Shown: in pieces, positions 1 through 5,820 of the stretch | How positions within the stretch are numbered: position 1 is the stretch's first letter | Layout: every line of letters begins with the position of its first letter | Assembly: GCA_964013575.1 (NCBI GenBank) | Contig: CAXGWP010000027.1 | Location: 1 to 15,546, forward strand | Direction: 5' to 3' | DNA from: BJGV01 sp964013575 | GTDB taxonomy: Bacteria > Pseudomonadota > Gammaproteobacteria > Burkholderiales > Nitrosomonadaceae | Length of the DNA stretch: 15,546 nucleotides | Made by a program: the position numbers and the translations under genes | Notes under the pieces: model-generated | Database searches by the model: none | What the model saw: the letters and a program-made list of their open reading frames with translations, nothing else | Told to the model about the DNA's origin: nothing

Positions 1-36
1 GTTGGTGCAGGTGTTGTGACAAAAATTATTGAATAG
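1..36 (+). CDS. tuf: Elongation factor Tu, C-terminal end only (partial)
   Basis: The window opens inside a reading frame that ends VGAGVVTKIIE followed by TAG at 34-36. This matches the very C-terminus of bacterial EF-Tu (E. coli ends VGAGVVAKVLG). EF-Tu carries aminoacyl-tRNA to the ribosomal A site as a GTP complex. Only 11 residues of the third beta-barrel domain are visible, so nothing can be said about the GTPase domain. A tuf gene directly before rpsJ is the classic proteobacterial str-S10 junction, and it supports the call more than the short peptide alone does. The 5' end lies outside the window. Confidence 0.9.
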   Translation, partial: VGAGVVTKIIE

Positions 37-47
37 CAGTTAATTAT

Positions 48-121
48 GGAGGGAGGAGTCAGGATTAAGTGTTAATAGCATATATCATTGAACCCCGAAT
101 CTTCAATCCTGAGGTTAGAAC
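48..121 (+). promoter_or_regulatory. S10 operon leader: purine tract plus hairpin touching the rpsJ SD
   Basis: A tract reading GGAGGGAGGAG (48-58) contains two overlapping GGAGG units but has no ATG at a proper distance. It is followed by an 11-bp imperfect inverted repeat: 59-69 pairs with 101-112, with C104 bulged and a 31-nt loop. The rpsJ Shine-Dalgarno GAGG (111-114) sits at the 3' foot of this stem, with its first two bases paired. This could hold back ribosome access to rpsJ, as leader structures do in other ribosomal protein operons. The pairing is seen in the sequence; the regulatory role is inference. I see no convincing promoter between tuf and rpsJ, so rpsJ is probably read from upstream. 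Confidence 0.4.
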
Positions 122-430
122 ATGCAGAGCCAGAAAATACGAATTCGTTTAAAAGCTTTTGATTACAGGCTAATAGATAAGTCTGCGATGGAAATTGTTG
201 AAACTGCAAAGCGTACTGGAGCAGTGGTTAAGGGACCCATACCGCTACCAACGCGAATTGAGCGGTTTGATGTGCTGCGTTCCCCGCATGTAAATAAAGC
301 TTCTCGTGATCAATTTGAGATCCGTACACATTTACGTTTAATGGATATTATGGATCCAACAGATAAGACTGTGGATGCATTGATGAGGCTAGATTTGCCG
401 GCTGGCGTAGATGTAGAAATAAAATTATAA
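122..430 (+). CDS. rpsJ: 30S ribosomal protein S10 (also NusE)
   Basis: S10 is a head protein of the small subunit and, as NusE, pairs with NusB in transcription antitermination. The 102-residue product is one short of E. coli S10 and nearly collinear with it: RIRLKAFDYRLID near the N-terminus, AKRTGAVVKGPIPLPTR in the middle, then SPHVNKASRDQFEIRTH and a C-terminal VDALMRLDLPAGVDVEI. The ATG is preceded by GAGG at 111-114 with 7 nt spacing. It is the first gene of the S10 operon, 85 nt after tuf. The following spacer to rplC is unusually long (104 nt). Family assignment is certain. Confidence 0.98.
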   Translation: MQSQKIRIRLKAFDYRLIDKSAMEIVETAKRTGAVVKGPIPLPTRIERFDVLRSPHVNKASRDQFEIRTHLRLMDIMDPTDKTVDALMRLDLPAGVDVEIKL

Positions 431-458
431 TACTTGATTGTGAATTAACTAATTTAGT

Positions 459-487
459 TTGGGTAAAAGATTTAATGTTGTTATAAA
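459..487 (+). promoter_or_regulatory. Possible promoter in the rpsJ-rplC spacer
   Basis: TTGGGT (459-464) and TATAAA (482-487) are separated by 17 nt, and TG at 479-480 makes an extended -10 (TGTTATAAA). The site lies in the 104-nt gap between rpsJ and rplC, with expected initiation near 494. The -10 is good and the -35 matches only TTG. In an AT-rich genome such a match can arise by chance, so this is a candidate only. If real it would let rplC and the genes after it be transcribed apart from rpsJ. Confidence 0.35.
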
Positions 488-534
488 GTTCCGGTCAATT
501 GAAATCGGTATCTTAAATATAAAGGTGGTTTAAG

Positions 535-1239
535 ATGAGTTTAGGATTAGTCGGCCGTAAGGTTGGGATGACACGTATTTTTACAGATGATGGAAATAGT
601 CAGCCAGTTACGGTTCTTGATGTATCAAATAATCGGGTTACACAGATTAAGACTCCTGAGACTGATGGATATTCAGCAGTACAGGTTACTTTTGGTAAGC
701 GTCGTGCAAGTCGTGTTAATAAGCCATTAGCTGGTCATTTTGCTAGGGCTGCTGTTGAAGCTGGTCATATAATTAAAGAGTTTCATGTAACAGATGAGCA
801 ATTAGCTGGCTTGAAGCCAGGTTCAGTTGTGAATACTGAGATATTTCAGGTTGGTCAGAAAGTAGATATAACTGGTATAACTATAGGTAAAGGGTTTTCT
901 GGTGTAATAAAGCGTCATAATTTCACGTCAAATCGTGCGAGTCATGGTAATTCAAAAGCACATAATAAGCCTGGCTCAATAGGAATGTGTCAAGATCCTG
1001 GTCGGGTGTTTCCTGGTAAGCGTATGGCTGGGCATTTGGGTGGTGTTAGAAGAACAACACAGAATCTTGAGGTTTTGCGTATTGATGCTGCGAAGGGTTT
1101 GCTTATTATAAAAGGCGCAATTCCTGGTTCAAAGGGTGGAGATGTCTTGATCAGTCCAAGTTTCAAAATTACAAAAATAAGGACCGATAAAAGTAATGGT
1201 AAAGTAAATGTGAAAAAGGAAAAAGGGGTGGATGCATAA
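535..1239 (+). CDS. rplC: 50S ribosomal protein L3
   Basis: L3 is an early-assembly 23S rRNA-binding protein whose long loop reaches the peptidyl transferase centre. The start MSLGLVGRKVGMTRIF and the loop SHGNSKAHNKPGSIGMCQDPG (residues about 137-156) are diagnostic. Q153 aligns with the glutamine methylated by PrmB in E. coli (Q150). The protein is 234 residues against 209 in E. coli: the normal fold ends near residue 211, and about 23 extra residues follow, rich in Lys (TDKSNGKVNVKKEKG). AAAGGTGG at 521-528 serves as Shine-Dalgarno. The stop overlaps the rplD start by one base (TAATG at 1237-1241), so the two are likely translationally coupled. Confidence 0.98.
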   Translation: MSLGLVGRKVGMTRIFTDDGNSQPVTVLDVSNNRVTQIKTPETDGYSAVQVTFGKRRASRVNKPLAGHFARAAVEAGHIIKEFHVTDEQLAGLKPGSVVNTEIFQVGQKVDITGITIGKGFSGVIKRHNFTSNRASHGNSKAHNKPGSIGMCQDPGRVFPGKRMAGHLGGVRRTTQNLEVLRIDAAKGLLIIKGAIPGSKGGDVLISPSFKITKIRTDKSNGKVNVKKEKGVDA

Positions 1240-1859
1240 TGGATCTTAAGGTTATTAGCAATGATGGGAATAACGCTGAAAGTATCTCTGCATCAGATGC
1301 ATTGTTTGGTCGTGAATATAACGAGTCTCTTGTCCATCAGATAGTAACAGCATATATGGCTAATGCGCGCAGCTCTAATAGAGCTCAGAAGAGCAGGTCT
1401 GATGTTAAAAAATCAACTCGTAAGCCTTGGCGGCAGAAGGGTACTGGGCGTGCTCGTGCTGGTATGGCTTCTAGTCCTTTGTGGCGTGGTGGTGGAAAAG
1501 TTTTTCCTAGTAGTCCAGAAGAAAATTTTAGCCATAAGGTAAATAGAAAAATGTATCGTGCTGGTATGAGTACTATTTTGTCTCAGCTGGTGCGTGATAG
1601 TAGATTATCTGTTGTAGAGGAATTTACTGTAGATAGTCCAAAAACAAAATTGTTATTGCAGAAATTAAAGGATATGGGTTTGGAAGAGGTTATGCTTATT
1701 ACAGATAAGATAGATGAAAATCTTTATTTATCTTCACGTAATCTTCCAAATGTAATGATAATAGAAGTTAGCCGTACTGACCCATTAAATTTATTACGTT
1801 TTGAGAAAATTGTAATGACTCAAAGTGCAGTAACAAAAATTGAGGAGATGTTGGCATGA
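1239..1859 (+). CDS. rplD: 50S ribosomal protein L4
   Basis: L4 is an early-assembly large-subunit protein that lines the polypeptide exit tunnel. In E. coli it also represses its own S10 operon. The 206-residue product (E. coli 201) carries the tunnel loop KPWRQKGTGRARAGM and the following SSPLWRGGGKVFPSSP, which are highly conserved. The C-terminal globular part (VMLITDKIDENLYLSSRNL) also fits. It starts on the TAATG overlap with rplC and ends on an ATGA overlap (4 nt) with rplW. Its TGA stop is the only TGA stop in the window. Whether L4 autoregulates here is unknown: the leader before rpsJ is much shorter than the enterobacterial one. Confidence 0.98.
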   Translation: MDLKVISNDGNNAESISASDALFGREYNESLVHQIVTAYMANARSSNRAQKSRSDVKKSTRKPWRQKGTGRARAGMASSPLWRGGGKVFPSSPEENFSHKVNRKMYRAGMSTILSQLVRDSRLSVVEEFTVDSPKTKLLLQKLKDMGLEEVMLITDKIDENLYLSSRNLPNVMIIEVSRTDPLNLLRFEKIVMTQSAVTKIEEMLA

Positions 1860-2191
1860 GCGCTCAAGTTTTTAGTGAGGACCGCTTGATGCAAGTATTA
1901 TTGAAGCCTCAGGTTTCAGAAAAGGCTACATATATTGTGGAAAAGAATAATCAAATAATTTTTCGTGTTATGCAAGATGCTACTAAGGCAGAGATTAGGG
2001 CTGCTGTTGAGCTGATGTGGAAATCACAGAAGATAGAGGTCACTGGGGTACAAGTGGCAAATGTTAAGGGGAAGGAAAAAAGGTTTGGTCGTTTTATGGG
2101 TAGTAGGGCAAATTGGAAGAAAGCATATGTAAGTATAAAGCCTGGCCAAGAAATTAACTTCTCTGAGATTGCTCAGACGGAGGGTAAATAA
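1856..2191 (+). CDS. rplW: 50S ribosomal protein L23
   Basis: L23 sits at the tunnel exit and forms the docking site for signal recognition particle and trigger factor. The 111-residue product has the family signature LLKPQVSEKATYIVEKNNQI near the N-terminus, DATKAEIRAAVE in the middle, and VKGKEKRFGRFMGSRANWKK towards the C-terminus. It is about 11 residues longer than E. coli L23, split between a short N-terminal addition (MSAQVFSED) and the C-terminus. An internal ATG at residue 12 would drop most of the added N-terminus. I kept the upstream ATG because it lies on the ATGA overlap with rplD. It ends on a TAATG overlap with rplB. Confidence 0.97.
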   Translation: MSAQVFSEDRLMQVLLKPQVSEKATYIVEKNNQIIFRVMQDATKAEIRAAVELMWKSQKIEVTGVQVANVKGKEKRFGRFMGSRANWKKAYVSIKPGQEINFSEIAQTEGK

Positions 2192-3030
2192 TGGCATTGA
2201 TTAAAGTAAAACCGACTTCTCCTGGGCGCCGCGGGGTTATTAAAGTTGTAAATCCTGATTTACATAAAGGGGCACCTTATTCCAAATTAGTTGAGAAAAA
2301 GAGTCAAACTGCTGGTCGTAATAATTCAGGGCGCATTACTACCCGTCATATAGGTGGTGGTCATAAGCAACATTATCGTAGAATTGACTTTCTTCGTAAT
2401 AAAGATGGTATTTCTGCTAAAGTTGAGCGATTAGAGTATGATCCAAATAGAAGTGCACACTTGGCTTTACTATGTTATTTAGATGGTGAGCGTAGTTATA
2501 TTCTAGCTCCAAAAGGTGTTGTGGTTGGAATGAAATTAATGAGTGGTGTAGATGCGCCTATCAAGAATGGTAATACGCTTCCTTTGCGTAGTATTCCTGT
2601 TGGGACTACAATTCATTGTATTGAACTTTCTCCAGGTAAAGGTGCTCAGCTTGCGCGTTCTGCAGGCACTTCAACACAGCTACTTGCTCGGGAAGGAGAT
2701 TATGTGCAATTGCGGCTTCGGTCAGGTGAGATCCGTAAAGTACATATTAATTGTCGTGCAACAATTGGAGAGGTAGGTAATTCTGAACATAATTTGCGTT
2801 CAATTGGTAAGGCAGGTGCTCAAAGATGGCGGGGTATAAGGCCGACGGTTAGAGGTGTTGTAATGAATCCAATAGACCATCCACATGGTGGCGGTGAAGG
2901 CAAGACCGCATCAGGACGGCATCCCGTTAGTCCATGGGGGACTCCAGCAAAAGGTTATCGTACTCGTAGTAATAAGCGTACAGACGGTATGATTATACGG
3001 CGTCGTTATTCGAATAAGAATAAGGGATAA
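2191..3030 (+). CDS. rplB: 50S ribosomal protein L2
   Basis: L2 is one of the most conserved large-subunit proteins; it helps join the subunits and is needed for peptidyl transferase activity. The 279-residue product (E. coli 273) shows the N-terminal RNA-binding region with GGGHKQHYRRIDF (residues 55-67). The C-terminal segment NPIDHPHGGGEGKTASGRHP (about 226-245) holds the conserved histidines important for peptidyl transfer. It ends in the usual basic tail (RRRYSNKNKG). Translation starts on the TAATG overlap with rplW, and rpsS follows after 6 nt. An overlapping frame at 2552-2776 is a shadow. Confidence 0.98.
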   Translation: MALIKVKPTSPGRRGVIKVVNPDLHKGAPYSKLVEKKSQTAGRNNSGRITTRHIGGGHKQHYRRIDFLRNKDGISAKVERLEYDPNRSAHLALLCYLDGERSYILAPKGVVVGMKLMSGVDAPIKNGNTLPLRSIPVGTTIHCIELSPGKGAQLARSAGTSTQLLAREGDYVQLRLRSGEIRKVHINCRATIGEVGNSEHNLRSIGKAGAQRWRGIRPTVRGVVMNPIDHPHGGGEGKTASGRHPVSPWGTPAKGYRTRSNKRTDGMIIRRRYSNKNKG

Positions 3031-3036
3031 TATATT

Positions 3037-3315
3037 ATGGCTCGTTCCATTAAAAAAGGTCCATTTGTTGATTTGCATTTGAAGGAAAAAGTAGAAGCTG
3101 CACGTGCAGCAAAAGATAGACGTCCAATTAAAACATGGTCGCGACGCTCTACAGTTTTACCTGATTTTATTGGGCTTACTATTTCAGTACATAATGGTAG
3201 GCAGCATATTCCAATATTTATTACTGAGAATATGGTTGGGCATAAACTTGGTGAGTTTTCCCATACCCGTACTTTTAAAGGGCATTCTGCAGATAGAAAA
3301 GTGGTTAAAAAATAG
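3037..3315 (+). CDS. rpsS: 30S ribosomal protein S19
   Basis: S19 is a head protein that contacts 16S rRNA and forms bridges to the large subunit near the A- and P-site tRNAs. The product is 92 residues, the same length as in E. coli. It shows MARSIKKGPFVD at the start, KTWSRRSTVLPDFIGLTISV in the centre, and VGHKLGEFSHTRTFKGH towards the end, all diagnostic. The Shine-Dalgarno AAGGGA (3023-3028) lies within the end of rplB, giving coupled expression across a 6-nt gap. No anomaly is visible. Confidence 0.98.
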   Translation: MARSIKKGPFVDLHLKEKVEAARAAKDRRPIKTWSRRSTVLPDFIGLTISVHNGRQHIPIFITENMVGHKLGEFSHTRTFKGHSADRKVVKK

Positions 3316-3328
3316 GAGCAAATAAAGT

Positions 3329-3670
3329 ATGAATACATCTGCTGTTTTACGTGGAGTGCGGTTATCTGAACAAAAGGGACGTTTGGTTGCGGATCAGATT
3401 AGGGGTTTGCCAGTTGATCGAGCACTTAATCTCCTGGCCTTTAGCCCCAAAAAAGGTGCGGTAGTTATTCGTAAATTATTAGAATCAGCTATTGCTAATG
3501 CTGAACATAATGATGGGGCAGATATAGATGAATTGAAGGTATCATCTATATATATTGATCGCGGGCCATCAATGATGAGAACAAGGGCTCGTGCAAAAGG
3601 ACGCGGTAGTCGTATTATTAAGCCAACATGCCATATTTTTTTAACCGTGGGTGATAAAGTTGGTAATTAA
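3329..3670 (+). CDS. rplV: 50S ribosomal protein L22
   Basis: L22 binds all domains of 23S rRNA, and its long beta-hairpin lines the exit tunnel, where changes can give macrolide resistance. The 113-residue product (E. coli 110) has VRLSEQKGRLVADQIRGLPV near the N-terminus. The hairpin region GPSMMRTRARAKGRGSRI (about residues 82-99) contains no obvious deletion or insertion. AGGAG at 3315-3319 is a strong Shine-Dalgarno. rpsC follows after 23 nt. Confidence 0.98.
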   Translation: MNTSAVLRGVRLSEQKGRLVADQIRGLPVDRALNLLAFSPKKGAVVIRKLLESAIANAEHNDGADIDELKVSSIYIDRGPSMMRTRARAKGRGSRIIKPTCHIFLTVGDKVGN

Positions 3671-3693
3671 AATTAGAGACTTATAAGGATATT

Positions 3694-4749
3694 ATGGGAC
3701 AAAAAATACACCCAACAGGTTTTCGTCTTTCTGTAAAGAAGAATTGGTCATCAAAGTGGTATGCTAGTAAGGCTAATTTTCCAGTCATGTTGCAGGAAGA
3801 TATAAAAGTCAGGGGATACTTGAAGAAAAAACTTGCACATGCTTCAGTTAGCCGCATAACTATTGAGCGCCCATCTAAGAATGCTCGTTTCACTATCCAT
3901 ACTTCTCGGCCTGGTATTGTAATTGGGAAAAAAGGAGAGGATATAGAAACTCTTCGTGGAGAATTACAAAAAAGAATGGGTGTTCCGGTGCATGTGAATA
4001 TAGAGGAAATACGCAAGCCTGAAATTGATGCGCAATTAATTGCAGATAATATTGCACAGCAGCTAGAAAAAAGAATAATGTTCCGTCGTGCGATGAAACG
4101 ATCAATACAAAATGCTATGCGCTTGGGCGCACAAGGTATAAAAATTATGAGCGGGGGGCGGCTGAATGGTATAGAGATTGCTCGATCTGAGTGGTATAGA
4201 GAAGGCCGTGTGCCTTTGCATACTTTACGCGCTGATATTGATTATGGAACTTCTGAAGCTCAGACAACTTATGGGGCAATTGGTATTAAAGTTTGGGTAT
4301 TTAAAGGTGAGGTTATTGGTCGTAATGATCAAGCATTATCCTCTCCCGCTTTATCTGATCAAGGTAATGAAGCAGATATAGAAAAAAAGAAGAAACGCCA
4401 TGAAATTAAGCAAGAAACTAAAAAACGTAAATCTACGGCTGCTGTTAAGCCAAAAAGGAAAATAAAGAAGGTTGCGGCTAAAGCGGCAAATGAGGATACG
4501 AGTAATCAATTGAAGAAACCGGAAATAAAGAAATCTGCGGCTAAAGGTAAGGCTAGTACAGCTGAATCAAAAAAAATAGTTTCTAAAAAAACTGCAAAAG
4601 AATCTGTAGAGGGTAAAAAAACTGCAAAAGAATCTGAGAAATCTATTAAATCATCAACAAAAGAAGTTAAAAAAACAGCTGTAGCTAAAAAATCTGCTAC
4701 TAAAAAAACTGTAAAGAGTTCAGGAGCTAAAGATGCAGCAGCCAGCTAG
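3694..4749 (+). CDS. rpsC: 30S ribosomal protein S3 with long Lys-rich C-terminal tail
   Basis: S3 forms the mRNA entry site of the small subunit with S4 and S5. Residues 1 to about 208 match the family closely: MGQKIHPTGFRL at the start, a type II KH domain with the GKKG loop (78-81), KPEIDAQLIADNI, FRRAMKRSIQNAMRLGAQGI, and the C-terminal domain ending TTYGAIGIKVWVFKGEV. Past this lies a tail of about 143 residues (E. coli about 25), with 39 lysines in residues 231-351 and little else but Ala, Ser, Thr and Glu. It contains a repeated KKTAKES unit (298-304 and 308-314). It is probably disordered and RNA-binding, similar in style to histone H1-like tails; that is inference. The start has AAGGAT upstream. 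The last 17 nt overlap rplP in another frame. Confidence 0.97.
   Translation: MGQKIHPTGFRLSVKKNWSSKWYASKANFPVMLQEDIKVRGYLKKKLAHASVSRITIERPSKNARFTIHTSRPGIVIGKKGEDIETLRGELQKRMGVPVHVNIEEIRKPEIDAQLIADNIAQQLEKRIMFRRAMKRSIQNAMRLGAQGIKIMSGGRLNGIEIARSEWYREGRVPLHTLRADIDYGTSEAQTTYGAIGIKVWVFKGEVIGRNDQALSSPALSDQGNEADIEKKKKRHEIKQETKKRKSTAAVKPKRKIKKVAAKAANEDTSNQLKKPEIKKSAAKGKASTAESKKIVSKKTAKESVEGKKTAKESEKSIKSSTKEVKKTAVAKKSATKKTVKSSGAKDAAAS
4584..4636 (+). repeat. Short tandem repeat inside the rpsC tail
   Basis: Two identical 23-nt copies lie at 4584-4606 and 4614-4636, a period of 30 nt (10 codons), each encoding KKTAKES in the rpsC frame. Because the period is a multiple of three, copy-number change would alter the S3 tail length without breaking the frame. 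Related but diverged units (TGCGGCTAAAG at 4474 and 4537) suggest the tail grew by local duplication. Confidence 0.75.
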
Positions 4750-5149
4750 GACAAAATATCGTAAGCAACAAAAAGGTCGTAATAAAGGGGTTGCTACCCG
4801 GGGTACAAAAGTTAGTTTTGGTGAGTTTGGCCTAAAAGCAATTACAAGGGGTCGTTTGACTGCTCGTCAGATTGAGGCGGCTCGACGAGCAATGACTCGT
4901 CATATTAAGCGTGGAGGCCAAGTAAGAATTAGAATTTTTCCAGATAAGCCAATTTCACATAAGCCAGCAGAAGTTCGTATGGGTGGTGGTAAAGGCAATC
5001 CTGAGTATTTTATTGCAGAGATTAAGCCTGGTAAAATGTTGTATGAGATGGATGGGGTCGATGAAGGTATGGCAAGAGAAGCATTTCGTTTGGCTGCTGC
5101 TAAGTTACCAGTGCAGACAACATTTGTTATTAGACAACTTGGTGCTTAA
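4733..5149 (+). CDS. rplP: 50S ribosomal protein L16
   Basis: L16 binds near the A site and helps position aminoacyl-tRNA. The 138-residue product (E. coli 136) starts MQQPARTKYRKQQKGRNKG, which aligns with the family start (MLQP.RTKYRKQ), so this ATG is right even though it lies 17 nt inside rpsC. R82 in VRMGGGKGN aligns with the arginine that the oxygenase RoxA/YcfD hydroxylates in E. coli (R81). No classic Shine-Dalgarno is visible (only AGGAGC at 4722-4727, 5 nt before the ATG, inside rpsC). Expression is likely coupled to rpsC. rpmC follows after 2 nt. Confidence 0.97.
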   Translation: MQQPARTKYRKQQKGRNKGVATRGTKVSFGEFGLKAITRGRLTARQIEAARRAMTRHIKRGGQVRIRIFPDKPISHKPAEVRMGGGKGNPEYFIAEIKPGKMLYEMDGVDEGMAREAFRLAAAKLPVQTTFVIRQLGA

Positions 5150-5151
5150 TT

Positions 5152-5340
5152 ATGAAGGCTAGTGAATTAAGAGATAAAAGTACGGTAGATTTACAGAAAG
5201 AATTATTAGCAATGTTAAAGGTGCAATTTGGTTTGAGAATGCAGCATGCTACACAGCAACTGACAAATCATAATCAATTACGCAATGTGCGGCGTGATAT
5301 TGCGCGTATTAGAACAATACTTGGTCAAAAAGCGAAATAA
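5152..5340 (+). CDS. rpmC: 50S ribosomal protein L29
   Basis: L29 is a small helical hairpin protein next to L23 at the exit tunnel. The 62-residue product (E. coli 63) starts MKASELRDKSTVDLQKELL and ends with the conserved NVRRDIARIRTILGQKAK. It lies 2 nt after rplP and 2 nt before rpsQ and lacks its own strong Shine-Dalgarno (only GGTG, 5136-5139 region), so it is probably translated by coupling. Length and sequence fit the family without anomaly. Confidence 0.97.
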   Translation: MKASELRDKSTVDLQKELLAMLKVQFGLRMQHATQQLTNHNQLRNVRRDIARIRTILGQKAK

Positions 5341-5342
5341 TT

Positions 5343-5594
5343 ATGAACAAAGAAAATTTGAGCCGAACTCTTGTAGGTAGAGTAACAAGTAATAAGACTG
5401 ATAAGACTATAACAGTTATGGTTGAAAGAAAAGTTAAGCATCCACTCTATGGTAAGATTATGGTTCGTTCTAAAAAATATCAAGTTCATGATGAATCGAA
5501 TGATTGTAGTTTAGGTGATTTAGTAACTATTACAGAATGTCGACCTATATCTAAGACAAAATCATGGGCTGTTGTAAGTCACAAAAAGGAATAA
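5343..5594 (+). CDS. rpsQ: 30S ribosomal protein S17
   Basis: S17 is a primary 16S rRNA-binding protein with an OB fold. The 83-residue product (E. coli 84) has LVGRVTSNKTDKTITVMVER at the N-terminus, HPLYGKIM in the middle and the conserved GDLVTITECRPISKTKSWAV near the end. It is the last gene of the S10 operon, 2 nt after rpmC. The 226-nt gap that follows contains a promoter, so rpsQ probably marks the end of the S10 unit. I saw no convincing intrinsic terminator after it, so read-through into spc is likely. Confidence 0.98.
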   Translation: MNKENLSRTLVGRVTSNKTDKTITVMVERKVKHPLYGKIMVRSKKYQVHDESNDCSLGDLVTITECRPISKTKSWAVVSHKKE

Positions 5595-5628
5595 TCTGAT
5601 AATATTGTCGTAGTTATGGTGATTAAGC

Positions 5629-5657
5629 TTGTTTCTTTTGTAACGTGTCGGTATAAT
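5629..5657 (+). promoter_or_regulatory. Probable spc operon promoter
   Basis: TTGTTT (5629-5634) and a perfect TATAAT (5652-5657) are separated by the optimal 17 nt, with expected initiation near 5664. It sits in the only large gap of the cluster (rpsQ-rplN), where spc promoters are found in other proteobacteria. The transcript would carry a leader of about 155 nt before rplN. Confidence 0.7.
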
Positions 5658-5731
5658 TTCACCGCACTTGTTTGTAATAGTTCAAGAAAATCTTTTTTAA
5701 TTCAAGCTGATTTGTAAATAAGTTTCATACA

Positions 5732-5809
5732 GTATTCAGCATAATACCCGAACGGGATCCAAAACTATCCAAGCATTTAGAAATAATAAATGTAGGAAAA
5801 GTTGGATAG
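5732..5809 (+). promoter_or_regulatory. Structured leader before rplN (nested inverted repeats)
   Basis: An outer perfect 8-bp repeat, CTATCCAA (5765-5772) with TTGGATAG (5802-5809), encloses an inner stem CATTTA (5774-5779) with TAAATG (5787-5792), extended by a G-U pair at 5773/5793. The 5' sides abut directly, while the 3' side has an 8-nt bulge, AGGAAAAG (5794-5801). A smaller hairpin precedes it: GTATT (5732-5736) with AATAC (5743-5747). The outer stem ends 11 nt before the rplN ATG. Such a bulged helix in a ribosomal protein leader could be a binding site for a regulatory r-protein. The pairing is seen; the function is inferred. Confidence 0.45.
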
Positions 5810-5820
5810 AGTGAGAAAAA

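Noticed and set aside
46..75. Nine-codon ATG frame in the tuf-rpsJ gap
   Set aside because: The purine tract lies inside it, not before it, and there is no SD upstream; very short frames arise by chance.
2552..2776. Plus-strand frame of 74 codons within rplB
   Set aside because: Different frame of rplB, hydrophobic shadow, no Shine-Dalgarno, wholly contained.
3681..4016. Open frame of 111 codons on the minus strand in rpsC
   Set aside because: Antisense shadow over the S3 KH region; codon pattern follows the plus strand gene.
5665..5700. Possible terminator after rpsQ (CTTG...CAAG then a T-run)
   Set aside because: Only a 4-bp stem with a 12-nt loop, and it would lie just after the spc promoter start.
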